In this document: positions 44,138-53,651 of the stretch, in pieces
Position numbering within the stretch: the stretch's first letter is position 1
Layout: each line of letters opens with the position of its first letter
DNA from: Chlamydia crocodili
GTDB taxonomy: Bacteria > Chlamydiota > Chlamydiia > Chlamydiales > Chlamydiaceae
Direction of reading: 5' to 3'
NCBI RefSeq assembly: GCF_018343815.1
Contig: NZ_CP060791.1
Location: forward strand, 1,010,113-1,074,112
DNA: 64,000 nt
Program-made: the position numbers and the translations under genes
The notes under the pieces: generated by a model
The model's input: only the letters and a program-made list of their open reading frames with translations
Told to the model about the DNA's origin: nothing
The model's database searches: none

Positions 44138-45493
44138 ATGAAATCTTCGAATCTTTTTGTTCCCCAAACACTTCCAAAGCAAGAAGTGGTTTGTCGATAC
44201 ATGCAATCGAGGAGACCAACAATATTTCAAATAATTATACTCGTTGTTTCGAGTATGTTATGCATTGTTTCAGGTCTGATTTTTTTATCAACTTTGCCCT
44301 CGTCCATGAATCTTATTGTTTCTTTACTGCTCGGAGGCTTGGGTTGGTGTATTCTATCTTTTGTTACCGCACAGCTGATAATTAAGTATTCGCAACCAAA
44401 AAATATCCAAATTCCTTTAGGGTTTCGCCAGGTGATTAAATCAAAATTCCCTAAAGTTTTTTTTGATTTGGTAACCACTCAGGACTTGGATATTATGAAA
44501 TTCAGAGAGTTGATAACTTCTATTTCTCATTTTAGAGAATATCAAGACTCATCAGTTAAGAATAATTTGGATAAACTTTCTTCACAGTTAAGAAGTGCTG
44601 TAGAAGCTTTTGGTGTTGATGATTTAGATAGAGAAATCAAGAGCCAGGAGATTCTTAACTTGGATGACTTATTTGTGGAAAATTGCCCTCTATATTGGAT
44701 GAAACGTTTTATAGAATTAGGTAATAATGAAGTTTTAAATGAAAATGAAATAATACGGAGCTGGAGCTGTTCTGGAGTCTATTGGTTTTCTGAATTAGGT
44801 TTAATTCATCGGTCTTCTGATAATAATTTAAAACCACAAACAATTTTTAATCTACATTTGTATGGACTTGTTCAAGAAATAGACGAATCAGAATATTCTT
44901 GTTTGATGCGTCATATTAAAAATAATACCTGGAATCATCAAGATGTAGCAATGATAGTTGATAGATTGTTGATTATTTGTCAGGGAGATTACAGTAGGTA
45001 TATCAGTGAGAAAGATAAAGATAAGACATCTACAGGGCTTCGTGTAGAATTTACAGAAGAAGAAGTAAGAAATCTTCTTTTATGTATGTGTCTGCACGGG
45101 TTGTCTTGGAGACAACTAGAACTCATCCGATCGACACCAATTTCTTCTTGGCAATTTTTATCATGGATAGACGGCTCTATTCCTAAGCGAGGTATGCGAA
45201 TACTTGCAGGATGTTTTCTAAAAGATTTTATTCACGAATCTAATCCTAATTATGAACCAAACATTGCTCTATCAACTTATTCAGAATACAGAAATATTAC
45301 TCAATATAGAAGATATAGAAATCAAAAAGATACTAATCCTCTTAGCAACATCTGTTGCTATTTCAGTCATCGAATGAGGTTTCGTAAGAAAAAAATAGAA
45401 ATAGATTTTCATTTAAAGAATATCATGAATTTTCACAGATACGTTGTTGATTTAAAAACTGGTATAAGAACCAGGATCTCTGGAAATATTTAA
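44138..45493 (+). CDS. DUF1389-like chlamydial protein with Inc-type hydrophobic domain
   Basis: 451 residues. Hydrophobic helices at about 30-51 and 58-82 form an Inc-like bilobed domain near the N-terminus. The remainder is a mostly alpha-helical polar region with FRQVIKSKFPKVFFDLV, LDIMKFRELITSIS, ENCPLYWMKRFIELG and RNLLLCMCLHGLSWRQLELI. The motif pattern (GFRxxIKxxFPKVxxDL) is that of DUF1389, a chlamydia-specific family expanded in C. pneumoniae and related species. No enzymatic motif is visible. It lies alone between lepA and the translocase gene and is probably a variable, host-interacting protein. The ATG at 44138 has a weak ribosome site. Confidence 0.75.
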   Translation: MKSSNLFVPQTLPKQEVVCRYMQSRRPTIFQIIILVVSSMLCIVSGLIFLSTLPSSMNLIVSLLLGGLGWCILSFVTAQLIIKYSQPKNIQIPLGFRQVIKSKFPKVFFDLVTTQDLDIMKFRELITSISHFREYQDSSVKNNLDKLSSQLRSAVEAFGVDDLDREIKSQEILNLDDLFVENCPLYWMKRFIELGNNEVLNENEIIRSWSCSGVYWFSELGLIHRSSDNNLKPQTIFNLHLYGLVQEIDESEYSCLMRHIKNNTWNHQDVAMIVDRLLIICQGDYSRYISEKDKDKTSTGLRVEFTEEEVRNLLLCMCLHGLSWRQLELIRSTPISSWQFLSWIDGSIPKRGMRILAGCFLKDFIHESNPNYEPNIALSTYSEYRNITQYRRYRNQKDTNPLSNICCYFSHRMRFRKKKIEIDFHLKNIMNFHRYVVDLKTGIRTRISGNI

Positions 45494-45504
45494 AGACAAA
45501 AAAA

Positions 45505-45531
45505 ATCCTCACTGTGAATACGAGTGAGGAT
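45505..45531. terminator. Bidirectional terminator between DUF1389 gene and translocase
   Basis: ATCCTCACT (45505-45513) and AGTGAGGAT (45523-45531), loop of 9 nt. Eight A residues precede on the plus strand (so T8 on the minus strand) and TTTCTTCT follows, allowing termination both ways. Confidence 0.88.
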
Positions 45532-45555
45532 TTCTTCTATTAAGATCTACTTCAA

Positions 45556-47157
45556 TTATGAAGAAGCATTTTCAACAGCAGGTGTTCCCTGGATTGTTGA
45601 TGAAGAACCAACATCTTCGGAAGCAACAGCGGCTTCTTCTCCTGCAAGTTCTTGTTCTTTGATTGCAGATTGAATTAAGAACAGTTTATTAAGTTTTGTT
45701 GCTGAGACTAACCATACAGCAATAATTACAAAGAGAGCTACTGCTAAGTAAGGAGTCATGGCTCCAATACTTCCGCAAACTACCAGAAGGCTTTGTTGGA
45801 TTAAAGAACCCCCGGATTTGCCGAAACGAGCGGCAACCACATCAATAGCAGCCTTCCCTTTAACTTTTTGTTCTTGATCTAATGGAATATAAGCCATTTC
45901 TTTGGTTGCATCAAAGAGGGCATATTTTGTGGATTTAGATAGAATGTTTTGGATAGCTCCCACCATAACAGCAAGCATTAGAGGTGTAGTTCCTAACATA
46001 GCTACGATTCCAGAAGCCTGATTTCTAAAGATAACTAGAACAAAGAAAAGCACGCCTGTTAATAATACCATAACTGGTGTTACAAGGGCTCCTGTTAACC
46101 AACCAAATTTACGGATAACGTTACCGCCGATAAATAGCATTACGATAACAGAAACAACTCCGGTCCAGAATGAGAAATTACCCATAAATTGGCTATATTC
46201 GTTAGCATTTGGGTATTGCATCTTCAATTGGCTCTTCCATGTCACTTCTACGAGATTAATGCAAATCCCATAACAAATAACAAGTAGGGCTAACAGTAAC
46301 ATGTAAGGGGATCTTGCTAAATAGGCAAAACTTTCCTTCATGCTCATCTTTGGTTTGGATTTCTTAGATTTGTTTAATTCTTTAGGATCATAGAATCTAG
46401 AATCAGTAAGAACACACTTATTCATCCACCAGTAGCACAGAATAATAATACCACCGGAAAGAATAACCATGCTCATTAAGAGATATAGAGAAAGTCCCCA
46501 AGGATCTGTATTTCCTGCAGCACTAGCACGTAGTTTAGAAGCCCAGATAATAGAACGTCCAGAAGCTAATAAAGCGATATTAGCGCCCACTCCGAATAAA
46601 GCGTAAAAACGCTTGGCTTCGCTGATTTTAGTAATCTCATTAGCAAAACCCCAGAACATCAAAGAAAGCATAACACTTCCCCATAGCTCCGAAAGCACAT
46701 AAAATGCGGCAAAGGTCCAGTTTCTTAACATAGCGACACATCCCATCAATCCTTGAGGGAGGATAGTTTGTAATTTGTCAGCGAAATCCGTTGGATGTAA
46801 GATGTGACGAAATGGATAAATTACTGTTGGGAATAGAGCAAAGAATAGAAGAAATGGGGTGATAACCGTATAGAAGAGGGCCGGTTTACTTAAAATGTTG
46901 CTTAGCTTGGCGTAGATAAGCATAAAGACAACAGCGCAAGGAACGACAAGCCACAGTTTGATGAAGGGTATAGCCTCTGCACCAGAGCCGGGAGCCGTTA
47001 CGATAAGAGTGTCTTTTGTATCACGCAATACGGTGTAGTTGAACGCAATACAGAAGAACATTAGGAACATTGGCAGCACCTTTTTCAGCTCATACTTGTG
47101 TATTGGCCAAAGAAAGGAGCGCAATTTTCCAAAAGGTTTTTCCGCTGTTTGTGTCAT
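45556..47157 (-). CDS. npt1: ADP/ATP translocase (Npt1-like)
   Basis: 533 residues with about 12 hydrophobic helices. The non-mitochondrial nucleotide translocase pattern includes KKVLPMFLMFFCIAFNYT, LRDTKDTLIVTAPGSGAEAI (motif around residues 45-64), ALFGVGANIALLASGR and KYALFDATKEMAYIPLDQE. It exchanges bacterial ADP for host ATP, a hallmark of energy-parasitic chlamydiae. The C-terminal tail (GEEAAVASEDVGSSS) is acidic and variable. It is CT065-like, between lepA and CT066 in gene order. Confidence 0.97.
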   Translation of the reverse strand: MTQTAEKPFGKLRSFLWPIHKYELKKVLPMFLMFFCIAFNYTVLRDTKDTLIVTAPGSGAEAIPFIKLWLVVPCAVVFMLIYAKLSNILSKPALFYTVITPFLLFFALFPTVIYPFRHILHPTDFADKLQTILPQGLMGCVAMLRNWTFAAFYVLSELWGSVMLSLMFWGFANEITKISEAKRFYALFGVGANIALLASGRSIIWASKLRASAAGNTDPWGLSLYLLMSMVILSGGIIILCYWWMNKCVLTDSRFYDPKELNKSKKSKPKMSMKESFAYLARSPYMLLLALLVICYGICINLVEVTWKSQLKMQYPNANEYSQFMGNFSFWTGVVSVIVMLFIGGNVIRKFGWLTGALVTPVMVLLTGVLFFVLVIFRNQASGIVAMLGTTPLMLAVMVGAIQNILSKSTKYALFDATKEMAYIPLDQEQKVKGKAAIDVVAARFGKSGGSLIQQSLLVVCGSIGAMTPYLAVALFVIIAVWLVSATKLNKLFLIQSAIKEQELAGEEAAVASEDVGSSSTIQGTPAVENASS

Positions 47158-47331
47158 ATTTACCCTCTGAAATAGCTTAGTTTTATAATTTATAAGTTAT
47201 TAATAGTTTTGTCTTTAAAACAATTAATTTTTAGTTTTTTAGCCTTCTAGCATACCAACTTTTTTCTCTATTGACAAGAAAAAAGGAGAGGAGAAGCCAT
47301 AGGCTCTCCCAGAGCACTCGAGAGACTGAGG

Positions 47332-47369
47332 AAAAAATCGGCTAAAATATTTACTTTACTTAGCCGATT
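47332..47369 (-). terminator. Terminator of the CT066-like gene
   Basis: On the minus strand AATCGGCTAA and TTAGCCGATT (outer ends 47369 and 47336) form a 10-bp stem followed by TTTT. A second hairpin (GGAGAAGCC / GGCTCTCC, about 47290-47308) followed by T6 on the minus strand lies just beyond it. Confidence 0.85.
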
Positions 47370-47379
47370 ATAAGGTCTT

Positions 47380-47883
47380 TTAAACAAAAGACTGAGGAGA
47401 ATCCAAACTTGAAGAATTAGTTCTTACAGCTTCTACATATGCATTCCATAGCTCAACACTAACCATTCCGTTGCGGATGGAACGAATAAGCTCTCTTTTT
47501 AACGAAGGTAGGGGTTTTTTTGGGCTAAATCGTGCTAAGAGATCTTTATCTCCTACCTGTCTGGCTAATTCTAGAACACGTTCTATATCAGTTTTTGTGA
47601 AGTTGATAAAATCTCTGCGTTTTTTAGATCCTCTAGGGGCTCGAGGCTTTGGATTAATGGCTCGTGGTGAATCAGATTCTAGAATAAATGTTTTTAACAT
47701 TTTTAGAAACTGCTCGGGGGCGGCACTTTTCATTTTTTTTAATGTAAAATGGTGCATATAGCCACCACTCGGTCCAGGAAGATAGCGACATAAATCGTTT
47801 TCCTTATCTCCGCAGACCTTTCTAATAGCTTTTAAGATCAGTTTTTCTATTTCTTCATTTATATTCGACTGTTCTACGGCCAT
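47380..47883 (-). CDS. CT066-like conserved hypothetical protein
   Basis: About 167 residues from ATG 47883 (MAVEQSNINEEIEKL), which has AAGGTGG upstream; a GTG three codons earlier lies inside that site. The protein is mostly helical and basic: EEIEKLILKAIRKVCGD, FLKMLKTFILESD, a Lys/Arg/Pro-rich centre (PKPRAPRGSKKRR), and the C-terminal SLKRELIRSIRNGMVSVELWNAYVEAV. It has no membrane segment. The basic centre may bind nucleic acid, but no known domain is recognised. It matches a conserved chlamydial protein by position (CT066). Confidence 0.75.
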   Translation of the reverse strand: MAVEQSNINEEIEKLILKAIRKVCGDKENDLCRYLPGPSGGYMHHFTLKKMKSAAPEQFLKMLKTFILESDSPRAINPKPRAPRGSKKRRDFINFTKTDIERVLELARQVGDKDLLARFSPKKPLPSLKRELIRSIRNGMVSVELWNAYVEAVRTNSSSLDSPQSFV

Positions 47884-47892
47884 GAAACCCAC

Positions 47893-48384
47893 CTTTATAA
47901 CTTGCTAAATCTTCGTAAAAATTAATCGATGCTTACTTTATAAATTTTATAAGAAAGAATTTGGCATACTTTCAATTTAACGTTTAGAAAAATAAAATTA
48001 AAGTTCTGTTTATTTAGAGACGTAATTTATGTTGGATTTTGCTTTTTTTCGCAATGTTATTTTCCTGGAGAAGATCTTTTTGTTTCATAAATAACTTTAA
48101 AAGAAACAATCATAAGGACAAAAAGTGTTGCTATAACATTTATTTCTTTATAATTAAAAGCCTTTTCATTGTGATGAAACTTGTTTTTTTGTTTCTTTTA
48201 TAAAATGCAAAAAAATATGAAATTCATCTTTCTGATTTCTTTTCATTATTCCCATCTTTATTAATTCCTACACCAGATTTTCTAAATAAATAGCGGGATT
48301 TTTTTGTCTCTTTTATATACCTTATGATTTTCATTGTTCCGATTTTATTAATTTCTTGAGAATAATCTCCCTAAATGGAGGCAT
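47893..48384. promoter_or_regulatory. ~490-nt upstream region of ytgABCD with candidate operator dyads
   Basis: Two dyads share an ATGAA half-site: TTTCAT-tgtg-ATGAAA (48164-48179) and ATGAA-a-TTCAT (48217-48227). They flank a TATAAAAT (about 48199-48206) that could be a -10. The downstream operon encodes its own iron-responsive repressor fused to YtgC, so operators are expected here. The specific binding sequence has not been verified. No coding frame is supported in the gap. Confidence 0.45.
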
Positions 48385-49350
48385 ATGTTGTTAGCACGTC
48401 TGTTCAAAAGAGTAAAACTTTCATTTTCCTTAATTTTAATTTTTATTGTTTCCGGATGCTCTTCTTCTAAGGTGCACAATAGTGATAATAAAATTTATGT
48501 ATTGTCTATGAATCGAATGATACATGATTGTGTGTCTAGAATTGTAGGAGATAAACTTTGTTCAATAGTACTGATCGATGGTGCCATAGACCCTCACGCA
48601 TACGAAATGGTCAAAGGTGATGAAGATAAAATGGCAATGAGCAGGCTCATTTTCTGTAATGGTCTTGGTTTAGAACATACAGCAAGCTTACGCAAGCACT
48701 TAGAAGGTAATCCTAAATCTGTGAATATTGGAGAACGATTAATAGCCCGTGAAGTGTTTTCTCCTTTGGAAGAAGACGGATTCTATGATCCGCATATTTG
48801 GACAGATATTAGTATTTGGACAGAGGGAACTAAAGAGATAACCGCTGCTTTAATTTCTGAATTTCCAGAATATGAAAAAGAATTCACTATTAATTCTAAT
48901 GAATTAATAGAGGAAATGCAAATGTTGGATAGTTGGGCGAAAAGATGTTTATCTACAATACCCGAAGAATCGAGATATTTGGTTTCAGGTCACAATGCGT
49001 TTAGTTATTTCACAAGACGATATTTAGCAACTCCAGAGGAGGTGAAATCAAATGTTTGGAATAAAAGATGCATTTCTCCTGAAGGAATATCTCCTGAAGC
49101 TCAAATTAGTATCCGCGATATCATGCTCGTTGTAGATTATATCCACGAACATAATGTTACTGTTATGTTTCCTGAAGATACTTTAAATCAAGATGCGCTT
49201 AAAAAAATTGCTTCATGCTTAAAAAAAGGACACAGTGTCCGATTGGCAAGCCGCCCTTTATATAGCGATAATGTTAAAAATGATTACTTTAATACATTTA
49301 AGCATAATGTTTGCACAATTACTGAGGAGCTAGGAGGGACTATTTCTTGA
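48385..49350 (+). CDS. ytgA: Metal-binding lipoprotein YtgA
   Basis: 321 residues, a cluster A-I (ZnuA/TroA-type) solute-binding protein. The lipoprotein signal has Cys25 in IVSGCSSS. Metal-ligand motifs are DPHAYE (~71-76), DPHIWTD (~137), SGHNAFSYF (~202) and a C-terminal Glu/Asp region (FPEDTLNQD). It delivers iron and possibly other divalent metals to the YtgBCD transporter. The ATG at 48385 follows ATGGAGGCAT. ytgB starts inside its last codon. Confidence 0.94.
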   Translation: MLLARLFKRVKLSFSLILIFIVSGCSSSKVHNSDNKIYVLSMNRMIHDCVSRIVGDKLCSIVLIDGAIDPHAYEMVKGDEDKMAMSRLIFCNGLGLEHTASLRKHLEGNPKSVNIGERLIAREVFSPLEEDGFYDPHIWTDISIWTEGTKEITAALISEFPEYEKEFTINSNELIEEMQMLDSWAKRCLSTIPEESRYLVSGHNAFSYFTRRYLATPEEVKSNVWNKRCISPEGISPEAQISIRDIMLVVDYIHEHNVTVMFPEDTLNQDALKKIASCLKKGHSVRLASRPLYSDNVKNDYFNTFKHNVCTITEELGGTIS

Positions 49351-50126
49351 ATAGACAAAATGAAATTGCTTGGTCAGTACATGATCTATGTGTGAACTAT
49401 GATCATTCAGATGTTTTATGCCATGTTTCTTTTTCTTTAAGAAGAGGATCCTTGACAGCAGTTTTAGGTCCTAATGGTGCGGGCAAGAGCACTCTTTTAA
49501 AAACTTCACTTGGATTAATACGACCTTCAGCCGGTCATACTTTGTTTTTTGGAAATAAGTTTAAAAAAGTACATCAACGTGTTGCCTATATGCCACAGAG
49601 AGCTAGTGTAGATTGGGATTTTCCTATGACAGTTCTGGATCTTGTTCTCATGGGTTGCTATGGATACAAGGGGATGTGGGGAAGAATAACGGCTGATGAT
49701 CGTAAGGAAGCTTACAATATTTTAGAGCGTGTAGGTCTATCTGCTTTAGCCAATAGGCAAATAGGAAAGCTATCGGGTGGGCAGCAACAAAGGGCATTTC
49801 TTGCTCGAGCTCTTATGCAAAAAGCAGATCTATATCTTATGGATGAATTATTTTCCGCTATAGATATGGCTTCGTATCAGACTGTTGTAGATGTCTTACG
49901 TGATTTGCAAGAACAGGGACGCACTATCGTTGTGGTGCACCACGACCTTAGTCATGTACGCCAATTATTTGATCATGTTATCTTATTAAACAAACATCTT
50001 ATTTGTTCTGGACCGGTTGATGAATGTTTAACTAACAAAAATATTTTTCAGGCTTATGGTTGTGAACTAGAGCTTTTGGACCGCACTCTTAAACTATCCA
50101 GGGGAAAGCAACAAGGAGCGTATTAA
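49347..50126 (+). CDS. ytgB: Metal ABC transporter ATPase YtgB
   Basis: 259 residues. Walker A GPNGAGKST (~38-46), Q-loop MPQRA, signature LSGGQQQRAFLARALM, Walker B LYLMDELFSAID and the switch His in VVHHDLSHV. It powers import of metal bound by YtgA. It starts with TTG at 49347, overlapping the ytgA stop, after GGAGGG. The next gene starts immediately after its stop. Confidence 0.95.
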   Translation: MNRQNEIAWSVHDLCVNYDHSDVLCHVSFSLRRGSLTAVLGPNGAGKSTLLKTSLGLIRPSAGHTLFFGNKFKKVHQRVAYMPQRASVDWDFPMTVLDLVLMGCYGYKGMWGRITADDRKEAYNILERVGLSALANRQIGKLSGGQQQRAFLARALMQKADLYLMDELFSAIDMASYQTVVDVLRDLQEQGRTIVVVHHDLSHVRQLFDHVILLNKHLICSGPVDECLTNKNIFQAYGCELELLDRTLKLSRGKQQGAY

Positions 50127-51476
50127 ATGCTCGATTGCGTTTTTATTGATTCTATTTTTTTGTCGAGCTTTCTAGCTGTTACTTTAATTTGCATGACAAC
50201 TGCTTTATGGGGGACTGTGCTACTTGTGGGTAGACAACCTCTTCTAAGCGAGAGTCTTTCTCATGCTTCTTATCCAGGACTGCTTCTGGGCGCTTTATTG
50301 AGTTATAAAGTATCTTTTTTCACAGATTCTATTATTTTAGTGATTATTTTTGGTTGTCTAGCTGCGATTTCTGGTTATGGAATTATAGTATTTTTAGAAG
50401 GAGTATTAAGAGTTCATAAGGATGCTTCTCTATGTTTTGTTCTGGTTGTTTTTTTTGGCATGGGAGTTATTTTAGCCAGTTATGTGAAAGATTGTTGCCC
50501 TTTATTATATAATCGTATCAACGCCTATCTATACGGACAGGCGGCTACTTTAGGTTATGTAGAAGCTAAACTTGCAGCCTTTGTCTTTCTTATCTCTTTG
50601 GTGACTTTATGGTGGTGGTATCGTCAAATTGTCGTGACTATCTTTGATAAGGATTATGCTTCAACTTGTGGACTGAGTACTCGTATTTCTGGAACCATTG
50701 TCCTTGTATTTATTTCCTTAGTAATTGTAAGTGGTGTACGTTCTGTAGGTATTGTATTGATATCTTCAATGTTCGTTGCTCCTTCCTTAGCAGCCCGTCA
50801 ATTATCGGATAGGTTGAATATTATTTTCCTTCTTTCTTGTTTATTCGGAGGAGTCTGTGGTGCTCTTGGTAGCTATGTTTCAGTTGCTTTTAGTTGTAAT
50901 GTTTCTGGACATCTAGGTGTAATCACTTTGCCTACGGGCCCACTCGTTGTTGTTATATCTGGTTGTTTAACCTTCCTTTGCTTGATGTTTTCTCCAAAAT
51001 CGGGATGGGTAATACGCTACATACGCAGGAAACACTTCTCATTTTCAAAGAATCAAGAGCATTTACTTAAAGTGTTTTGGTATTTGCTAGAAGATCAATT
51101 GACTGAGGCTGGGGCACGTGATTTTGTTTGTTCTCATAAATATCAGGAATATTTTGGACCTAGGCCTTTTCCAAGATTTAGAATTTGGCTTCTTGAATAT
51201 CAGGGATTTTTAAAATATAGCAATTATCGCTGGAGTCTTAGTGAGAAAGGAAAGATCAGAGCAAAAAGATTAGTTCGAGCTCACAGATTGTGGGAATGTT
51301 ATCTCGTACATTCTTTAGAATTCAAGGAAGAAGATGTTCATGGTTTTGCTGAAGAAATGGAGCATGTTTTAACAGATGAATTAGATTATGCGATTACAGA
51401 AATGTTAGATAATCCTCATTACGATCCACATGATAAATTAATTCCAGAGAAACCAAAACAGAAGGAGGAACTATGA
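50127..51476 (+). CDS. ytgC: YtgC permease fused to the DtxR-like repressor YtgR
   Basis: 449 residues. Residues ~1-290 are an ABC-3 type permease with about eight membrane helices ([50 protein letters not shown]). From ~305 the sequence changes to a soluble DtxR/MntR-like region: [42 protein letters not shown] and [20 protein letters not shown] with the DPHDKLIP metal segment. In C. trachomatis YtgCR is cleaved to free YtgR, an iron-dependent repressor of this operon. No shift or stop is seen at the join. Confidence 0.95.
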   Translation: MLDCVFIDSIFLSSFLAVTLICMTTALWGTVLLVGRQPLLSESLSHASYPGLLLGALLSYKVSFFTDSIILVIIFGCLAAISGYGIIVFLEGVLRVHKDASLCFVLVVFFGMGVILASYVKDCCPLLYNRINAYLYGQAATLGYVEAKLAAFVFLISLVTLWWWYRQIVVTIFDKDYASTCGLSTRISGTIVLVFISLVIVSGVRSVGIVLISSMFVAPSLAARQLSDRLNIIFLLSCLFGGVCGALGSYVSVAFSCNVSGHLGVITLPTGPLVVVISGCLTFLCLMFSPKSGWVIRYIRRKHFSFSKNQEHLLKVFWYLLEDQLTEAGARDFVCSHKYQEYFGPRPFPRFRIWLLEYQGFLKYSNYRWSLSEKGKIRAKRLVRAHRLWECYLVHSLEFKEEDVHGFAEEMEHVLTDELDYAITEMLDNPHYDPHDKLIPEKPKQKEEL

Positions 51477-52456
51477 TAGGAGCCTTTTCGCCATATCATG
51501 GAGTGTCCTTTATTCAATTTTTCAAGGTATTTTTCTTAAGATTTTTTTCTGGAGAGCTATTTCTAGGACACTTGTTTATCGATGATATTCAGGTTATCGT
51601 ATTTTTGGCCATTGCTCTTTCTGGAGCATTTGTAGGTAGTTTTTTAGTTTTAAAGAAGATGGCAATGTATGCTAATGCTGTTTCTCATACAGTATTATTT
51701 GGCTTAGTGAGTATTTGTTTATTTACTCATCAATTAACATCATTATCTTTGGGAACTCTTACTCTAGCGTCTGTTTCAACTGCCTTACTTACGGGTTTTC
51801 TTATTCATTTCATAAGGAATATTTTTCGGGTTCCTGAAGAAGCAAGTACAGCTCTAGTATTCTCTTTATTATTTTCAATGAGTTTACTTCTTTTAGTATT
51901 TCTAACACGTAACGCACATATAGGAACTGAACTTATCTTAGGTAATGCAGATTCATTAACTCGTGGCGATATTTTCCCTGTGTATACTATTCTTCTAGTT
52001 AACCTATTTGTTTCTGTGATAGGATTTCGTAGTTTTGTTTGTGTTTCTTTTGATTCAGTATTCTCTTCTTCTTTAGGAATTCCTGTGAAAATCATTGATT
52101 ACTTAATCATCTTACAACTGTCAGCAAGCCTAGTAGGAGCATTTAGAGCGGTGGGAGTTTTAATGGCTTTAGCTTTCTTATTAATCCCTGGACTTATTGC
52201 GAAAGTTTTTGTTGTTTCTGTACGGGGGATGCTTTTTTGGTCTTTAATTTTTGGCGCTCTTACAGCATTAACTGCTCCTGCATGTTCTAGAGCAATTTTA
52301 ACATCATATGATGTGGGATTATCAACTTCAGGTATTTCAGTTTTTATATTAATGGCTTGTTATGTTGTTGTTTCTTTATTTCATTATGGAAAGAAGTTAG
52401 CCTATAAAAGATTTTATTCAAAAAATAGCCTGAATACAGAATTGACAACTCTCTAA
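51473..52456 (+). CDS. ytgD: Metal ABC transporter permease YtgD
   Basis: 327 residues with the same ABC-3 permease pattern as the N-terminal half of YtgC: a leading amphipathic segment, then about eight hydrophobic helices ([50 protein letters not shown]). The EAA-like loop region around [13 protein letters not shown] is recognisable. It would pair with YtgC to form the channel. It starts 4 nt before the ytgC stop (ATGATAGG). dxr follows after 43 nt. Confidence 0.94.
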   Translation: MIGAFSPYHGVSFIQFFKVFFLRFFSGELFLGHLFIDDIQVIVFLAIALSGAFVGSFLVLKKMAMYANAVSHTVLFGLVSICLFTHQLTSLSLGTLTLASVSTALLTGFLIHFIRNIFRVPEEASTALVFSLLFSMSLLLLVFLTRNAHIGTELILGNADSLTRGDIFPVYTILLVNLFVSVIGFRSFVCVSFDSVFSSSLGIPVKIIDYLIILQLSASLVGAFRAVGVLMALAFLLIPGLIAKVFVVSVRGMLFWSLIFGALTALTAPACSRAILTSYDVGLSTSGISVFILMACYVVVSLFHYGKKLAYKRFYSKNSLNTELTTL

Positions 52457-52499
52457 TCTAGGAGTTATGATTTTTTTTTCAATTTGTTAAGGTTGCTAT

Positions 52500-53639
52500 T
52501 TGAAACATTTAGCTATTTTTGGATCCACTGGAAGTGTAGGACAGCAGACTTTAAAAATTATTCGGTCTCTTCCTCATTTATTCAATGTGGTCGCCCTTGC
52601 TTCATACGGTAATAATAAGGATTTATTTTTCGAACAAATTCGAGAGTTCTCTCCTTCTATAGTTTCTGTATATGATGAACAAATTTATTTTGAAATTCGT
52701 AAAGAATTTCCTAATATTAAAGTATTTCTTGGTGAAGAAGGATTATTAGCAGCTGCTACAGCTGTAGAAATTGATACTATTGTTGCCGCATCTTCAGGTG
52801 TTGTAGCTTTACCGGCAATTATAGAAGCAATGAAATCGGGGAAAATCCTGGCGTTAGCAAATAAAGAAGTTTTAGTTTCTGCTGGTGAGATTATCAAAGG
52901 GATTGCTAAGCAATATCAAACGACAATTTTGCCTATAGATAGTGAGCATAATGCTCTATATCAATGTTTAGAGGGGAGGAATGCTTCGGAAGTAAAAAAG
53001 TTGTTATTAACTGCTTCTGGAGGCCCTTTATTATACAAGTCTAGAGAAGAATTAAATTGTGTAACTATTGAAGATGTACTGAAGCATCCTATATGGAATA
53101 TGGGGGCTAAAATTACCGTAGATTCTTCAACATTGGTAAATAAAGGTTTAGAAATAATAGAAGCCTATTGGTTATTTGGATTGGAAAATGCGGAGATAGA
53201 TGCTGTAATTCATCCTCAAAGTTTAATTCATGGTATGGTAGAGTTTCAAGACGGGACGGTGCTTTCTGTAATGAATCCTCCTAGTATGCTCTTTCCCATA
53301 CAACATGTATTAACCACTCCAAAACGTTGTCCATCACCTCTCAAAGGGATAGATTTTTCTATAAAACAAACGCTAGAGTTTCTTCCTATAGATGAGGAGC
53401 GTTTTCCAAGTATTGGTTTGGCTAGATGGGTATTAAAAGAGAAAGGATCCGCGGGACCATTTTTTAATGCCGCTAATGAGGTCTTAGTTCAAAGATTTTT
53501 AACAGAGGAAATTGCTTGGTGCGATATTCTAAATAAGTTAACAAAACTTATGGAAAATTATAGAGTTTCTTCGTGCACTTCATTAGATGATGTCTTTGCT
53601 GTTGATAAAGAAGCTCGAGCCCTTGCTCAAGAGATATAA
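52500..53639 (+). CDS. dxr: 1-deoxy-D-xylulose 5-phosphate reductoisomerase
   Basis: 379 residues. NADPH-binding FGSTGSVGQQTLKII (8-22), SAASSGV-like VAASSGVVALPAI, LANKEVLVSAG, the metal and substrate segment PIDSEHNALYQCL, LTASGGPL and VDSSTLVNKGLE, then PQSLIHGMVEFQDG. It converts DXP to MEP in the pathway that also uses IspG (29386-31206). It starts at TTG 52500 with AAGG upstream. Cotranscription with ytgD and rseP is likely given the short gaps. Confidence 0.96.
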   Translation: MKHLAIFGSTGSVGQQTLKIIRSLPHLFNVVALASYGNNKDLFFEQIREFSPSIVSVYDEQIYFEIRKEFPNIKVFLGEEGLLAAATAVEIDTIVAASSGVVALPAIIEAMKSGKILALANKEVLVSAGEIIKGIAKQYQTTILPIDSEHNALYQCLEGRNASEVKKLLLTASGGPLLYKSREELNCVTIEDVLKHPIWNMGAKITVDSSTLVNKGLEIIEAYWLFGLENAEIDAVIHPQSLIHGMVEFQDGTVLSVMNPPSMLFPIQHVLTTPKRCPSPLKGIDFSIKQTLEFLPIDEERFPSIGLARWVLKEKGSAGPFFNAANEVLVQRFLTEEIAWCDILNKLTKLMENYRVSSCTSLDDVFAVDKEARALAQEI

Positions 53640-53651
53640 CCCGGTACATAT

